Shown here piece by piece: positions 27,303 through 34,836 of a stretch of DNA of 64,000 bases. Position numbers and translations under genes: made by a program. Within the stretch, counting starts at the first letter, position 1. The number at the start of each line of letters is the position of its first letter. This DNA comes from CALVGQ01 sp964368495 (GTDB lineage Bacteria; Bacillota_I; Bacilli_A; Erysipelotrichales; Erysipelotrichaceae): the NCBI GenBank assembly GCA_964368495.1, contig CAYJAJ010000008.1:1-64000 (forward strand), given 5' to 3'. The notes below the pieces were generated by a model. That model was not told the DNA's origin. It saw nothing but the letters and a program-made list of their open reading frames with translations, and did no database searches.

Positions 27303-27533
27303 TTCTTTCTCCCTCCATTTAAACATAGTATACTATGAATCTATCCAAATTCTTTATAACAGCATTTTTTTGTTTTAATATTTTTATATTATCTCATATC
27401 TTTTATGTTCTTGTCGAGATTCATTTCCATGCAGAAAAAATAAACTCAATTGGTCTCATTATTATTAACTAATAAAATTGCACAAATTACAACATTATGC
27501 TTTAATCATTATAGAAAAACTAAGGAGATAACA

Positions 27534-28328
27534 ATGAATATAAAAGGACTTGTATTTGATATAGATGGAACATTAATTCCCTATGGTAAAACAAAAATAG
27601 AAAACAGCGCACTTGCCTCAATTCAAGTTGCAAAAGAAAAAGGTTATAAAATTATTATAGCAACTGGTCGAAATTATTGTTTTTTAGACGAACAAATAAA
27701 AGAAGAATTAAAACCTGACTACTTTATTACTGTTAATGGCACTTGTGTACTAGACAGTAACGCTAATATTCTTGAAGCATTTTGCTTTTCAAAAAAGAGT
27801 ATGGATTTGATGTTAGAATGCACCAAGAAAGAAAATCATTTAATTGGATTTAAATATTCTGACTGCATTGTTGTATTAAACGATCACAATAAATTTAGAG
27901 ATTACTATCAAGTTTCTGGAAAAGACAAGCATCTTATACAGGATGGAGAAAATCCTCAGTATGCTAAACGTTTAAAAGACGAACAACCTTTAGGTGCTTA
28001 TTTAGTTAATGGAAAAGAAGATGATGAATTCTCAAAAATTCCTGATATTTCTTTTGTTAAAGCACACATTAGTGACTACGATATTTTCCCAAAAGAAGTC
28101 AACAAAGCTACTGGATTAAATTCAGCATTAAAATTATTAGGATTATCTTGGGATGAAGTCATGGCATTTGGTGATGGTGAAAATGACATCGAAATGCTTA
28201 CGAATGCCAAAATCGGGGTGGCAATGGGTAACGCCAAAGATAGATTAAAACAATGCGCTGACTACATCAGTACAGATATTACTGATAATGGTATAAAAAA
28301 TGCACTTATTCATTTCAACATAATATAA
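27534..28328 (+). CDS. Cof-type HAD-IIB family phosphatase
   Basis: A 264-residue HAD hydrolase. Motif I is FDIDGTLIP, motif II is ATGRN, and the lysine and motif III/IV region reads ATGLNSALKLLGL then AFGDGENDIEML; a C2b cap lies between. Such enzymes dephosphorylate sugar phosphates, PLP or flavin precursors; the substrate cannot be told. AAGGAGATAACA sets the start. It is alone between terminators. Confidence 0.92.
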   Translation: MNIKGLVFDIDGTLIPYGKTKIENSALASIQVAKEKGYKIIIATGRNYCFLDEQIKEELKPDYFITVNGTCVLDSNANILEAFCFSKKSMDLMLECTKKENHLIGFKYSDCIVVLNDHNKFRDYYQVSGKDKHLIQDGENPQYAKRLKDEQPLGAYLVNGKEDDEFSKIPDISFVKAHISDYDIFPKEVNKATGLNSALKLLGLSWDEVMAFGDGENDIEMLTNAKIGVAMGNAKDRLKQCADYISTDITDNGIKNALIHFNII

Positions 28329-28329
28329 G

Positions 28330-28377
28330 AAAACTGGTTATTTAATAGGTTCTATCAACTCATTAAATACCAGTTTT
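28330..28377 (+). terminator. Terminator of the HAD gene
   Basis: AAAACTGG(T)TATTTAAT pairs with ATTAAATACCAGTTTT (one bulge, 15-nt loop) and runs into T residues. Confidence 0.8.
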
Positions 28378-28384
28378 TTAATAT

Positions 28385-28413
28385 AAAAACCCTATTATAT
28401 TTCTATAATAGGG
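28385..28413 (-). terminator. Minus-strand terminator of the exonuclease transcript or a small RNA
   Basis: CCCTATTATA and TATAATAGGG make a perfect 10-bp stem with a 4-nt loop, and the minus strand continues TTTTTATAT. It lies 220 bases beyond the exonuclease stop. Confidence 0.75.
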
Positions 28414-28631
28414 AGTTATGTAAGGCAATGCAATGAATATATTAAATTTTATAATAGCTAAATGAAATAGTTCAATTAGATTCTTATAGTTTAATAAATC
28501 ACTTGTTTAATTTCAATCATCATTGATTGAAATTATAGTTATACTTAATAAGCTTTATATAAACAAGTTTTGCATTACCACTCTTATTATAATCAAGCTA
28601 CAATTATATATACATCAACCAATTGTTAAAA
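28414..28631 (-). other. Structured non-coding stretch downstream of the exonuclease gene
   Basis: There is no ORF of note. The stretch contains a perfect 11-bp hairpin (AATTTCAATCA and TGATTGAAATT, 4-nt loop, near 28507-28532). A wider repeat, ACTTGTTT near 28501 and AAACAAGT near 28562, encloses it. A strong minus-strand terminator ends the stretch at 28385-28413. It could be a 3' UTR with structure or a small RNA; no clear promoter was found. Confidence 0.35.
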
Positions 28632-29195
28632 TTATCCAGCCAATTTTTTAACTGCGATGTTACTTTGGTTTATAAATTGCTCCAAGTCAAACTCATTGAT
28701 AAGTATCATGCAATTGACTACAATCATTGCACAAGCTTGAGCATCACTCATTGCATTATGATGATCAAGTTCAATATTTAAATAATCACTACAAGTATTT
28801 AATTTATGATTATCTAAATAAGGAAAAAACTTTCTGGCTAAATGTACACTACAAAAATATTTAAGGTTTGGAACAGGCAAATCATTAGCTATACAACAGC
28901 TTCTAAACACATTCATATCAAATTGTGCATTATGGGCAACAAAATATGAATCAAAAAAATACTTAGATAAGATCCTATACACATGTAAAAATCCAGGTGC
29001 ATTCTCTACATCCTCATAAGTTATGTGATGAATTGAGATGTTAAAAGGTTCAAATTTTGAATATGGTGCTAAGGGCTTAATCAAAGTCGTTATACTTTCT
29101 ACTTCAATTCCATCTTCAAAAACACTAATTCCAATTGAACAGGCACTTTGCGGATAGCTATTGGCCGTTTCAAAATCGATAGCGACAAGTTTCAT
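28632..29195 (-). CDS. DEDDh 3'-5' exonuclease (DnaQ-like)
   Basis: A 187-residue stand-alone exonuclease domain. ExoI is AIDFETAN, ExoII is FVAHNAQFDMNVF, and ExoIII is DHHNAMSDAQACA with the DEDDh histidine. Related to the epsilon proofreading domain but without polymerase-binding parts. It could act in repair or RNA trimming. Its ATG overlaps the stop of the ArsR-family gene (ATGA), so the two are translated together. Confidence 0.92.
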   Translation of the reverse strand: MKLVAIDFETANSYPQSACSIGISVFEDGIEVESITTLIKPLAPYSKFEPFNISIHHITYEDVENAPGFLHVYRILSKYFFDSYFVAHNAQFDMNVFRSCCIANDLPVPNLKYFCSVHLARKFFPYLDNHKLNTCSDYLNIELDHHNAMSDAQACAMIVVNCMILINEFDLEQFINQSNIAVKKLAG

Positions 29196-29548
29196 CGTTC
29201 ATTAATATGAGTTAATGCAACTGATAATAAATCTGTTATATGTTCATCATCAAGTGAATAATAAACTACTTTCCCTTGTTTTTTTGATCGTACTAATCGT
29301 GTTTTCTTTAATGAAGATAGTTGATGAGAAACTGCAGAATGAGATACTTTAAGTAACACGGCCAAATCACAAACGCACATCTCAGAAACTGCCAAGGCAC
29401 TTAATATTTTACAACGTGTCTCATCTGCAAACATTTTAAATAAATTAGACATTTGATAAATTGATTCTTCATCAATCATGTCCTTTTTTACTTTTTCAAC
29501 TACATCTTTATGTATTACTATATCTTGGCAGACATCAAGTTCTTCCAT
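29192..29548 (-). CDS. CadC/SmtB-like ArsR-family metal-responsive repressor
   Basis: A 118-residue winged-helix repressor. Cys7, Cys58 and Cys60 (SEMCVCDLA) fall at CadC metal-site positions; CadC's Cys11 is Val here. The C-terminal helix DDEHITDLLSVALTHINE has the Asp/His/His/Glu pattern of the alpha-5 zinc site. The recognition helix is HSAVSHQLSSLKK. No metal efflux gene lies nearby. A 23-bp palindrome sits upstream, between it and the divergent aldo/keto reductase. Which metal it senses is inference (Cd, Pb or Zn likely). Confidence 0.9.
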   Translation of the reverse strand: MEELDVCQDIVIHKDVVEKVKKDMIDEESIYQMSNLFKMFADETRCKILSALAVSEMCVCDLAVLLKVSHSAVSHQLSSLKKTRLVRSKKQGKVVYYSLDDEHITDLLSVALTHINER

Positions 29549-29594
29549 AACTCATCCTTCTTTCTAACAATATTATATAGGAAAATGAAAAGTA

Positions 29595-29617
29595 GTTCCA
29601 TCATTAAATGATTGAAC
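29595..29617. promoter_or_regulatory. Probable operator of the CadC-like repressor
   Basis: GTTC-ATCATT and AATGAT-GAAC form a 23-bp palindrome with one mismatch per arm, 47 bases before the repressor start and about 97 before the divergent reductase. Size and shape fit an ArsR/SmtB operator. Confidence 0.55.
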
Positions 29618-29713
29618 AAGCGTTTGTAAGATTTTTTAATGAAAAATTATTATTTTAAAGCAAAAAAAATGAATACATCATGTTATAATACATTTATTAT
29701 TAAGGAGGAATTT

Positions 29714-30826
29714 ATGATTTATAATGGAAAAGAGATAAAAAAACTCGGCTTTGGATTAATGCGTTTACCAAAAGTTGATGGAGTCATTGACACTGATTTA
29801 TCAGGTAAAATGATTGATGTTTTTTTAGAAAATGGTTTTACTTATTTTGATACAGCCTATGGGTATGCCGGTTCTGAAGATGCTACAAAAATTGCGCTTG
29901 TTGATCGTCATCCTCGCGAAAGCTATCAACTTGCGACAAAATTGCCTGCTTGGCTAGCAAAAAATGAAGAAGATGCAAAAGAAATGTTTTATACATCTTT
30001 GAAACGTTTAGGTGTTGATTATTTTGATTTTTATTTGTTACATAATTTAGGACCAAAAAGAACTGAAGTTTTTGAAGATTTTAAAATTTGGGAATTTTTA
30101 AGCGAACAAAAGAAATTAGGAAAAATAAAAAAATTAGGTTTTTCAATGCATGATAATGCTGATTCATTAGACAAAGTTCTTACAAAACACCCTGAAGTAG
30201 ATTTCGTTCAACTTCAAATTAACTATGCAGACTGGGACAATCCTACAATTCAATCAAGAAAGTGTTATGAAGTTGCAATGAAACACAACAAAGAAGTTGT
30301 TATTATGGAACCAGTACGCGGTGGATCGCTTGCTAATCCCCCTAAAAAAATTGCTGAAGTACTTCACAGTGCAAACAAAGATGTTTCGTATTCTTCCTGG
30401 GCAATACGTTTTGCTGCATCATTAGACAATGTAGTTACTGTTTTAAGTGGTATGTCAAATATGGAACAAATACTTGATAATGTCAATACTATGAAAAACT
30501 TTAAACCTCTTGATGAAAGTGAGAAAGAAGTCATTAGTAATGTTCAAGAAATTCTTAAAAACATTCCATCTGTTCCTTGTACTGTCTGTCAATATTGTGT
30601 TTCAAAGTGTCCTGCTCAAATTGCCATTCCAGATGTATTTAGTGCTGTTAATCGTTATTATATCTACGATGATTTAGAAAGTGCTAAAGCTGGTTATAAA
30701 TTTGTATTAAACCGAGCTCCTAAGGCAAGTACATGTGTAGAATGTGGTGCGTGTATGGCAGTCTGTCCACAAAAAATTAATATTATTGATGAGCTTAAAA
30801 AAGCTGTTGCACTTATAGAAGAATAA
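29714..30826 (+). CDS. Aldo/keto reductase with C-terminal 2[4Fe-4S] ferredoxin domain
   Basis: A 370-residue protein. The N-terminal TIM barrel has the AKR tyrosine in FDTAYGYAGSED, Lys in ATKLPAW and HNLGP. The last 90 residues carry two CxxCxxCxxxCP clusters (CTVCQYCVSKCP and CVECGACMAVCP). Such fusions occur in anaerobes and probably link NAD(P)H-type chemistry to ferredoxin. AAGGAGGAATTT sets the start. A bidirectional terminator separates it from nfnB. It may share the palindromic operator with the repressor. Confidence 0.92.
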   Translation: MIYNGKEIKKLGFGLMRLPKVDGVIDTDLSGKMIDVFLENGFTYFDTAYGYAGSEDATKIALVDRHPRESYQLATKLPAWLAKNEEDAKEMFYTSLKRLGVDYFDFYLLHNLGPKRTEVFEDFKIWEFLSEQKKLGKIKKLGFSMHDNADSLDKVLTKHPEVDFVQLQINYADWDNPTIQSRKCYEVAMKHNKEVVIMEPVRGGSLANPPKKIAEVLHSANKDVSYSSWAIRFAASLDNVVTVLSGMSNMEQILDNVNTMKNFKPLDESEKEVISNVQEILKNIPSVPCTVCQYCVSKCPAQIAIPDVFSAVNRYYIYDDLESAKAGYKFVLNRAPKASTCVECGACMAVCPQKINIIDELKKAVALIEE

Positions 30827-30848
30827 AAATCACCCCATGGTGATTTTT
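30825..30848. terminator. Bidirectional terminator between the reductase and nfnB
   Basis: AAAAATCACC and GGTGATTTTT form a perfect 10-bp stem with a 4-nt loop between convergent genes. Confidence 0.85.
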
Positions 30849-30877
30849 TTCTTTGCATCTTTCATTTTTTATAATTT

Positions 30878-32263
30878 TTAATTATCTTTCAATGAATCAT
30901 GTATTGCCTTGGCAGCTTCTTTTCCAGAACCCATAGCTAAAATTACTGTAGCAGCTCCAGTAACTGCATCTCCTCCTGCATATACATTCTCTCTGCTTGT
31001 TAAGCCATTTTCATCAGTTACTAAACAACCCCATTTGTTTGTAGAAAGTCCTGGAGTGGTTGAATGTATCAGTGGGTTTGGAGAAGTTCCAATACTCATA
31101 ATAACCGCATCCACATCAAGAATAAATTCACTGTTTTCAATTACCTCTGGTCTTCTTCTTCCACTTTGATCGGGTTCTTTTAGCTGCATTTTCACACATT
31201 TCATCGCTGTAACAAACCCCGTATCATCCCCCAGTATTTCAACGGGATTAACTAAAGTATGAAAAATTATTCCTTCTTCCATTGCATGATGAACTTCTTC
31301 AGCTCTTGCAGGTAACTCATCTAAACCCCTTCGATATATAATAACGACTTCTTTTGCACCTAATCGTTTTGCACATCTTGCAGCATCCATCGCAACATTA
31401 CCACCACCTACTACTGCAACTTTATTAGCTTTCATTATTGGTGTTTTGCTGCTTTGCTCATAAGCTTTCATAAGATTAATTCTCGTTAAATACTCATTTG
31501 CTGAATATACTCCCTTTAAGCTCTCTCCTGGTATTTTCATGAATGTTGGAAGTCCTGCACCACTGCCAATAAACACTGCTTTAAATCCATTTTCAAACAG
31601 TTCATCTATGGTCAATACCTTTCCAATAACCATGTTTGTTTTTATTTCTACCCCTAAATCAATTAACTCGTTTATTTCAGCCTCTACAATACTTTTAGGT
31701 AGTCTAAACTCAGGGATTCCATAAACTAAGACTCCTCCTGGAGTATGAAGTGCTTCAAACACAGTAACTTGATAGCCAAACATTGCTAAATCTTTTGCCG
31801 CTGTTAACCCTGCAGGACCCGCTCCAACAATCGCAACCTTTTTATTGTTTGAGGGTATTTTAGTGACTTTTTTAAATCCTTCTTTACGATATGTATCAGC
31901 TACAAAACGTTCTAAACGACCTATTGCGACTGCTTCTCCTTTTAGTGCTCGTACACAAGTACTTTCACACTGTATTTCTTGTGGACATACTCTTCCACAA
32001 ACTGCAGGTAATGCACTTGACTTCGCAATAATTTCATAAGCTTCAGATAAATTACCATTGGCTACTTCATTAATAAAGGCTGGGATATCAATCGCAACAG
32101 GACACTTTGAAACACATGGTTTATGTTTGCAGTTTAAACAACGTTTTGCTTCTTCAATAGCTTCCTCTTTTGTATATCCAAATGAAACTTCTTTAAAATT
32201 TTTATTTCTTATATTTGGCTCTTGTTCTAATGCTTTTACTTTTTTTAATGACATATTAATCAT
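30878..32263 (-). CDS. nfnB: NfnB, large subunit of NADH-dependent ferredoxin:NADP+ oxidoreductase
   Basis: A 461-residue glutamate-synthase-small-chain-like flavoprotein. N-terminal Fe-S cysteines (CLNCKHKPCVSKCP, then VCGRVCPQEIQCESTC) precede an FAD Rossmann motif VAIVGAGPAGLTAAKDL and an NADPH motif VAVVGGGNVAMDAAR. With NfnA it forms the electron-bifurcating transhydrogenase balancing NADH, NADPH and ferredoxin in anaerobes. A glutamate synthase subunit is the alternative, but pairing with an NfnA-type gene, overlapping by 4 bases, favours Nfn. Confidence 0.9.
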   Translation of the reverse strand: MINMSLKKVKALEQEPNIRNKNFKEVSFGYTKEEAIEEAKRCLNCKHKPCVSKCPVAIDIPAFINEVANGNLSEAYEIIAKSSALPAVCGRVCPQEIQCESTCVRALKGEAVAIGRLERFVADTYRKEGFKKVTKIPSNNKKVAIVGAGPAGLTAAKDLAMFGYQVTVFEALHTPGGVLVYGIPEFRLPKSIVEAEINELIDLGVEIKTNMVIGKVLTIDELFENGFKAVFIGSGAGLPTFMKIPGESLKGVYSANEYLTRINLMKAYEQSSKTPIMKANKVAVVGGGNVAMDAARCAKRLGAKEVVIIYRRGLDELPARAEEVHHAMEEGIIFHTLVNPVEILGDDTGFVTAMKCVKMQLKEPDQSGRRRPEVIENSEFILDVDAVIMSIGTSPNPLIHSTTPGLSTNKWGCLVTDENGLTSRENVYAGGDAVTGAATVILAMGSGKEAAKAIHDSLKDN

Positions 32264-33108
32264 AATGCTTGCACCTCTTTTTTAAGAAGACAACAGTTTT
32301 CTTCTTTTTCTTTGTTTTCAATTTCTTTATACATGCCACTTCGACTAATTGCTTCATCAAAGTCAACTAAATGCCCATCAAAATCAGGGCCATCTACACA
32401 AGCAAACTTTACTTCATTACCAACAGTTAATCTACATCCCCCGCACATTCCAGTACCATCAATCATAATTGGATTCATACTGACCGTCGTCTTGACATTA
32501 AATTCTTTAGTAAGCAATGCTACAAACTTCATCATAACAAGTGGGCCAATGGCAAATACTTCATCATAATGACTATTTTCTAGTAAACATTTTCTAAGTG
32601 CATCCGTTACTAATCCTTTTTCACCCACTGAGCCATCATCACTCATAATTATTAGTTGATCACTTACTTCTTTAAATTCATTTTCTAAAATTACTAAATC
32701 TTTGTTTCTAAATCCTACAATCGAATGAACCTCACATCCTAAATGATGTAGCTCTTTTGCTATAGGATAAGCAATAGCACATCCTACTCCTCCACCAATA
32801 ATCGCTACCTTCTTTAACTTATCTAATTTGCTTTCTTTTCCTAACGGACCAACAAAGTCAACTATATGTTCTGCTTCATCAAGTTGATTTAATTCCATTG
32901 TAGCACGCCCAACAATTTGAAAAATAATGGTTACACTCCCATCACTTTCATCATAATCAGCTATAGTTAAAGGAACTCTTTCCGAATCTTTTGTTGCCCT
33001 AATAATAACAAATTGACCAGGTTTTGCCTTTTTTGCGATAAGTGGTGCTTCAATCTTCATTTTAACTACTGTTTCATTTAAGTATTCTTTACAAAGTATT
33101 TTAAACAT
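32260..33108 (-). CDS. nfnA: NfnA, small subunit of NADH-dependent ferredoxin:NADP+ oxidoreductase
   Basis: A 282-residue ferredoxin-NADP reductase-like protein of the PyrK/sulfide dehydrogenase group. It has an FAD-binding domain (RVPLTIADYD), a nucleotide-binding domain (VAIIGGGVGCAIAYPIA), and a C-terminal 2Fe-2S ligand set, GTGMCGGCRLTV and KFACVDGPDF. It overlaps nfnB by 4 bases. GGGGAGAAAAA precedes the ATG. Confidence 0.9.
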   Translation of the reverse strand: MFKILCKEYLNETVVKMKIEAPLIAKKAKPGQFVIIRATKDSERVPLTIADYDESDGSVTIIFQIVGRATMELNQLDEAEHIVDFVGPLGKESKLDKLKKVAIIGGGVGCAIAYPIAKELHHLGCEVHSIVGFRNKDLVILENEFKEVSDQLIIMSDDGSVGEKGLVTDALRKCLLENSHYDEVFAIGPLVMMKFVALLTKEFNVKTTVSMNPIMIDGTGMCGGCRLTVGNEVKFACVDGPDFDGHLVDFDEAISRSGMYKEIENKEKEENCCLLKKEVQAL

Positions 33109-33126
33109 TTTTTCTCCCCACTAAAG

Positions 33127-33759
33127 TTAATACGCTAGGATTGCCGCATCAATTTCATCGACATCTATCGAATTAACTACAAAATAATTTCCATTTTTAG
33201 TTATTGAAACTTCAATATCAACAGCTTCTAAATATTCTATATCATTTATGTGATCTAAAATTTGATCAATCAGTTCATTTAAAACCATATTTTCTAATTC
33301 TATTTCACTTAATGACGATTGTTCAGCCATCTCATATTTTATCACTTCAATGTTCTCTTCAGTTAAAATTTTTTGAAAAATATTAATTGGATAAACTTTT
33401 AATGTTACCAAATAAGTGTCTTCATTTTTCAATTCATCACCTATTTCAAACTTAGAGTAAGCATAGATATTTTTAATCATATTATTTACTCTAACTAATG
33501 ATTCTGCTGTAAGTAGTTCAGGATTAATATCGTAATAGTATAAGAAAAATTCACTTTCTTTTGTTACATTTTCATTGAAGTTATTCTTTAAATCATCCAC
33601 ACTTATATCACTTGAATAATATGTCAATAAATCTTCCAAATGATGATTCAAATAAATTGAATTTAAGTTCAGCGTTAAATATTCTGATGGGCTTTTTTCA
33701 TCTGAACAACCCAATAAGCAAAATAACACAAACAAAATTATGACTATTTTTTTTATCAT
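33127..33759 (-). CDS. Predicted lipoprotein of unknown function
   Basis: A 210-residue exported protein with a lipobox (LFCLLGC, Cys19). The mature part is acidic and mostly helical, in two halves resembling the mixed alpha/beta layout of small DUF5105-like lipoproteins, but no family is certain. GGGGGGAGTG precedes the ATG. It ends 18 bases before the nfnA start codon, on the same strand and upstream of it, so it may be co-transcribed with nfnAB. Confidence 0.75.
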   Translation of the reverse strand: MIKKIVIILFVLFCLLGCSDEKSPSEYLTLNLNSIYLNHHLEDLLTYYSSDISVDDLKNNFNENVTKESEFFLYYYDINPELLTAESLVRVNNMIKNIYAYSKFEIGDELKNEDTYLVTLKVYPINIFQKILTEENIEVIKYEMAEQSSLSEIELENMVLNELIDQILDHINDIEYLEAVDIEVSITKNGNYFVVNSIDVDEIDAAILAY

Positions 33760-33811
33760 TGCACTCCCCCCATTATTATCTTACTTATTTTACCATAAAT
33801 TTTATTTCATA

Positions 33812-33841
33812 CAAAAAAATATCTTGGCTCGCCAAGATATT
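33812..33841 (-). terminator. Terminator of the secG-rnr-smpB operon
   Basis: AATATCTTGG and CCAAGATATT form a perfect 10-bp stem with a 4-nt loop; the minus strand continues in seven T. It overlaps the smpB stop. Confidence 0.88.
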
Positions 33842-34295
33842 AGTAACTATTTTTTATTGCTTTTTCTATTTCTCTTTTTGCGTCTTTTTGTTTTTCACTA
33901 TCACGTTTATCATAAAGAGCCTTCCCTTTCGCTAATGCAATTTCAAGTTTTGCTCGTCCTTCTTTTAAATATAAGCGTGTCGGTACGATAGAATATCCTT
34001 TCAATTTAACTTTTTGTTGAAGCTTCTTTATTTCAGTTTTATTAAGCAATAGTTTTCTATCTCTTTTTTCTTCATGATTAAAACGATTCCCAAAATCATA
34101 TGCAGCAATATGCATTTCTTTTATATACCCTTCATTGTTCACAAAACTAATATAGGAATCCTTTAAATTAACTTTCCCCTGTCTAATTGACTTAATTTCA
34201 GTTCCAGTTAATACAATTCCTGCTTCATAACGATCTTCCAAATAATAGTCATGTGATGCTTTTCGATTTTGTGCAATTACTTTCATGTTACTCAT
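33840..34295 (-). CDS. smpB: SsrA-binding protein SmpB
   Basis: A 151-residue OB-fold protein that delivers tmRNA to stalled ribosomes. Signatures are RKASHDYYLEDRYEAGIVLTGTEIKSIRQGKVNLKDSY and a basic C-terminal tail (DKRDSEKQKDAKREIEK), which is disordered until it enters the mRNA channel. It closes the secG-rnr-smpB group. The tmRNA gene itself was not found next to it. Confidence 0.97.
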   Translation of the reverse strand: MSNMKVIAQNRKASHDYYLEDRYEAGIVLTGTEIKSIRQGKVNLKDSYISFVNNEGYIKEMHIAAYDFGNRFNHEEKRDRKLLLNKTEIKKLQQKVKLKGYSIVPTRLYLKEGRAKLEIALAKGKALYDKRDSEKQKDAKREIEKAIKNSY

Positions 34296-34304
34296 GATAT
34301 CCCT

Positions 34305-34805
34305 CTACTCTATGGTTGTAATTTTATCTTTGTTGTATCGATCAATAATTTCTTTTTCCTCATCAGCGTATCCAACAGATACAATTGAAATTGGTTCAAG
34401 ATGATCGCTTAGTTTAAAATAATTTCTAAAATTTTCAATTCGATCAAGATTGGGTCCAATTGCACACCAACATGATCCAAGACCTAAATGTACAGCTTCA
34501 ATTAAAATGTTTTCTATTGCTGCACTACAGTTGTAATACAAATACTCCATTTTATCTACCTTCAGTTTTTCGCCTAACACTAAAATTGCACAAGGTGTCG
34601 ACTTCATCATTTGTAGATATGGACTCATCGTTGAAACATCATTTAACACTTTCTTATTTTTTATCACAATAAACTGCCAACTTTGTGTGTTTCTTGCGCT
34701 TGGTGCATTCATTGCCGCTTTAAGCAACTTTTCAATTTGCTCATCACTTAAAGGGTTATCCTTATATTTACGAATGCTTTGTCTTTTTTTAATTGCCTCT
34801 AACAT
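34305..34805 (-). CDS. Nitroreductase family protein
   Basis: A 166-residue FMN-dependent NADH/NADPH oxidoreductase of the small nitroreductase group. N-terminal KKRQSIRKYKDNPLSDEQIEKLLKAAMNAPSARNTQSW binds FMN, and GLGSCWCAIGP closes the site. AAAGGAGAAAAG sets the start. It is inserted between rnr and smpB, normally neighbours, and shares their direction. Physiological substrate unknown. Confidence 0.9.
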   Translation of the reverse strand: MLEAIKKRQSIRKYKDNPLSDEQIEKLLKAAMNAPSARNTQSWQFIVIKNKKVLNDVSTMSPYLQMMKSTPCAILVLGEKLKVDKMEYLYYNCSAAIENILIEAVHLGLGSCWCAIGPNLDRIENFRNYFKLSDHLEPISIVSVGYADEEKEIIDRYNKDKITTIE

Positions 34806-34836
34806 AGTCTTTTCTCCTTTACTATATTATACACGA

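Noticed and set aside
33760..34300. tmRNA (ssrA) gene next to smpB
   Set aside because: No tRNA-like ends or tag-peptide frame seen around smpB. It must be elsewhere.
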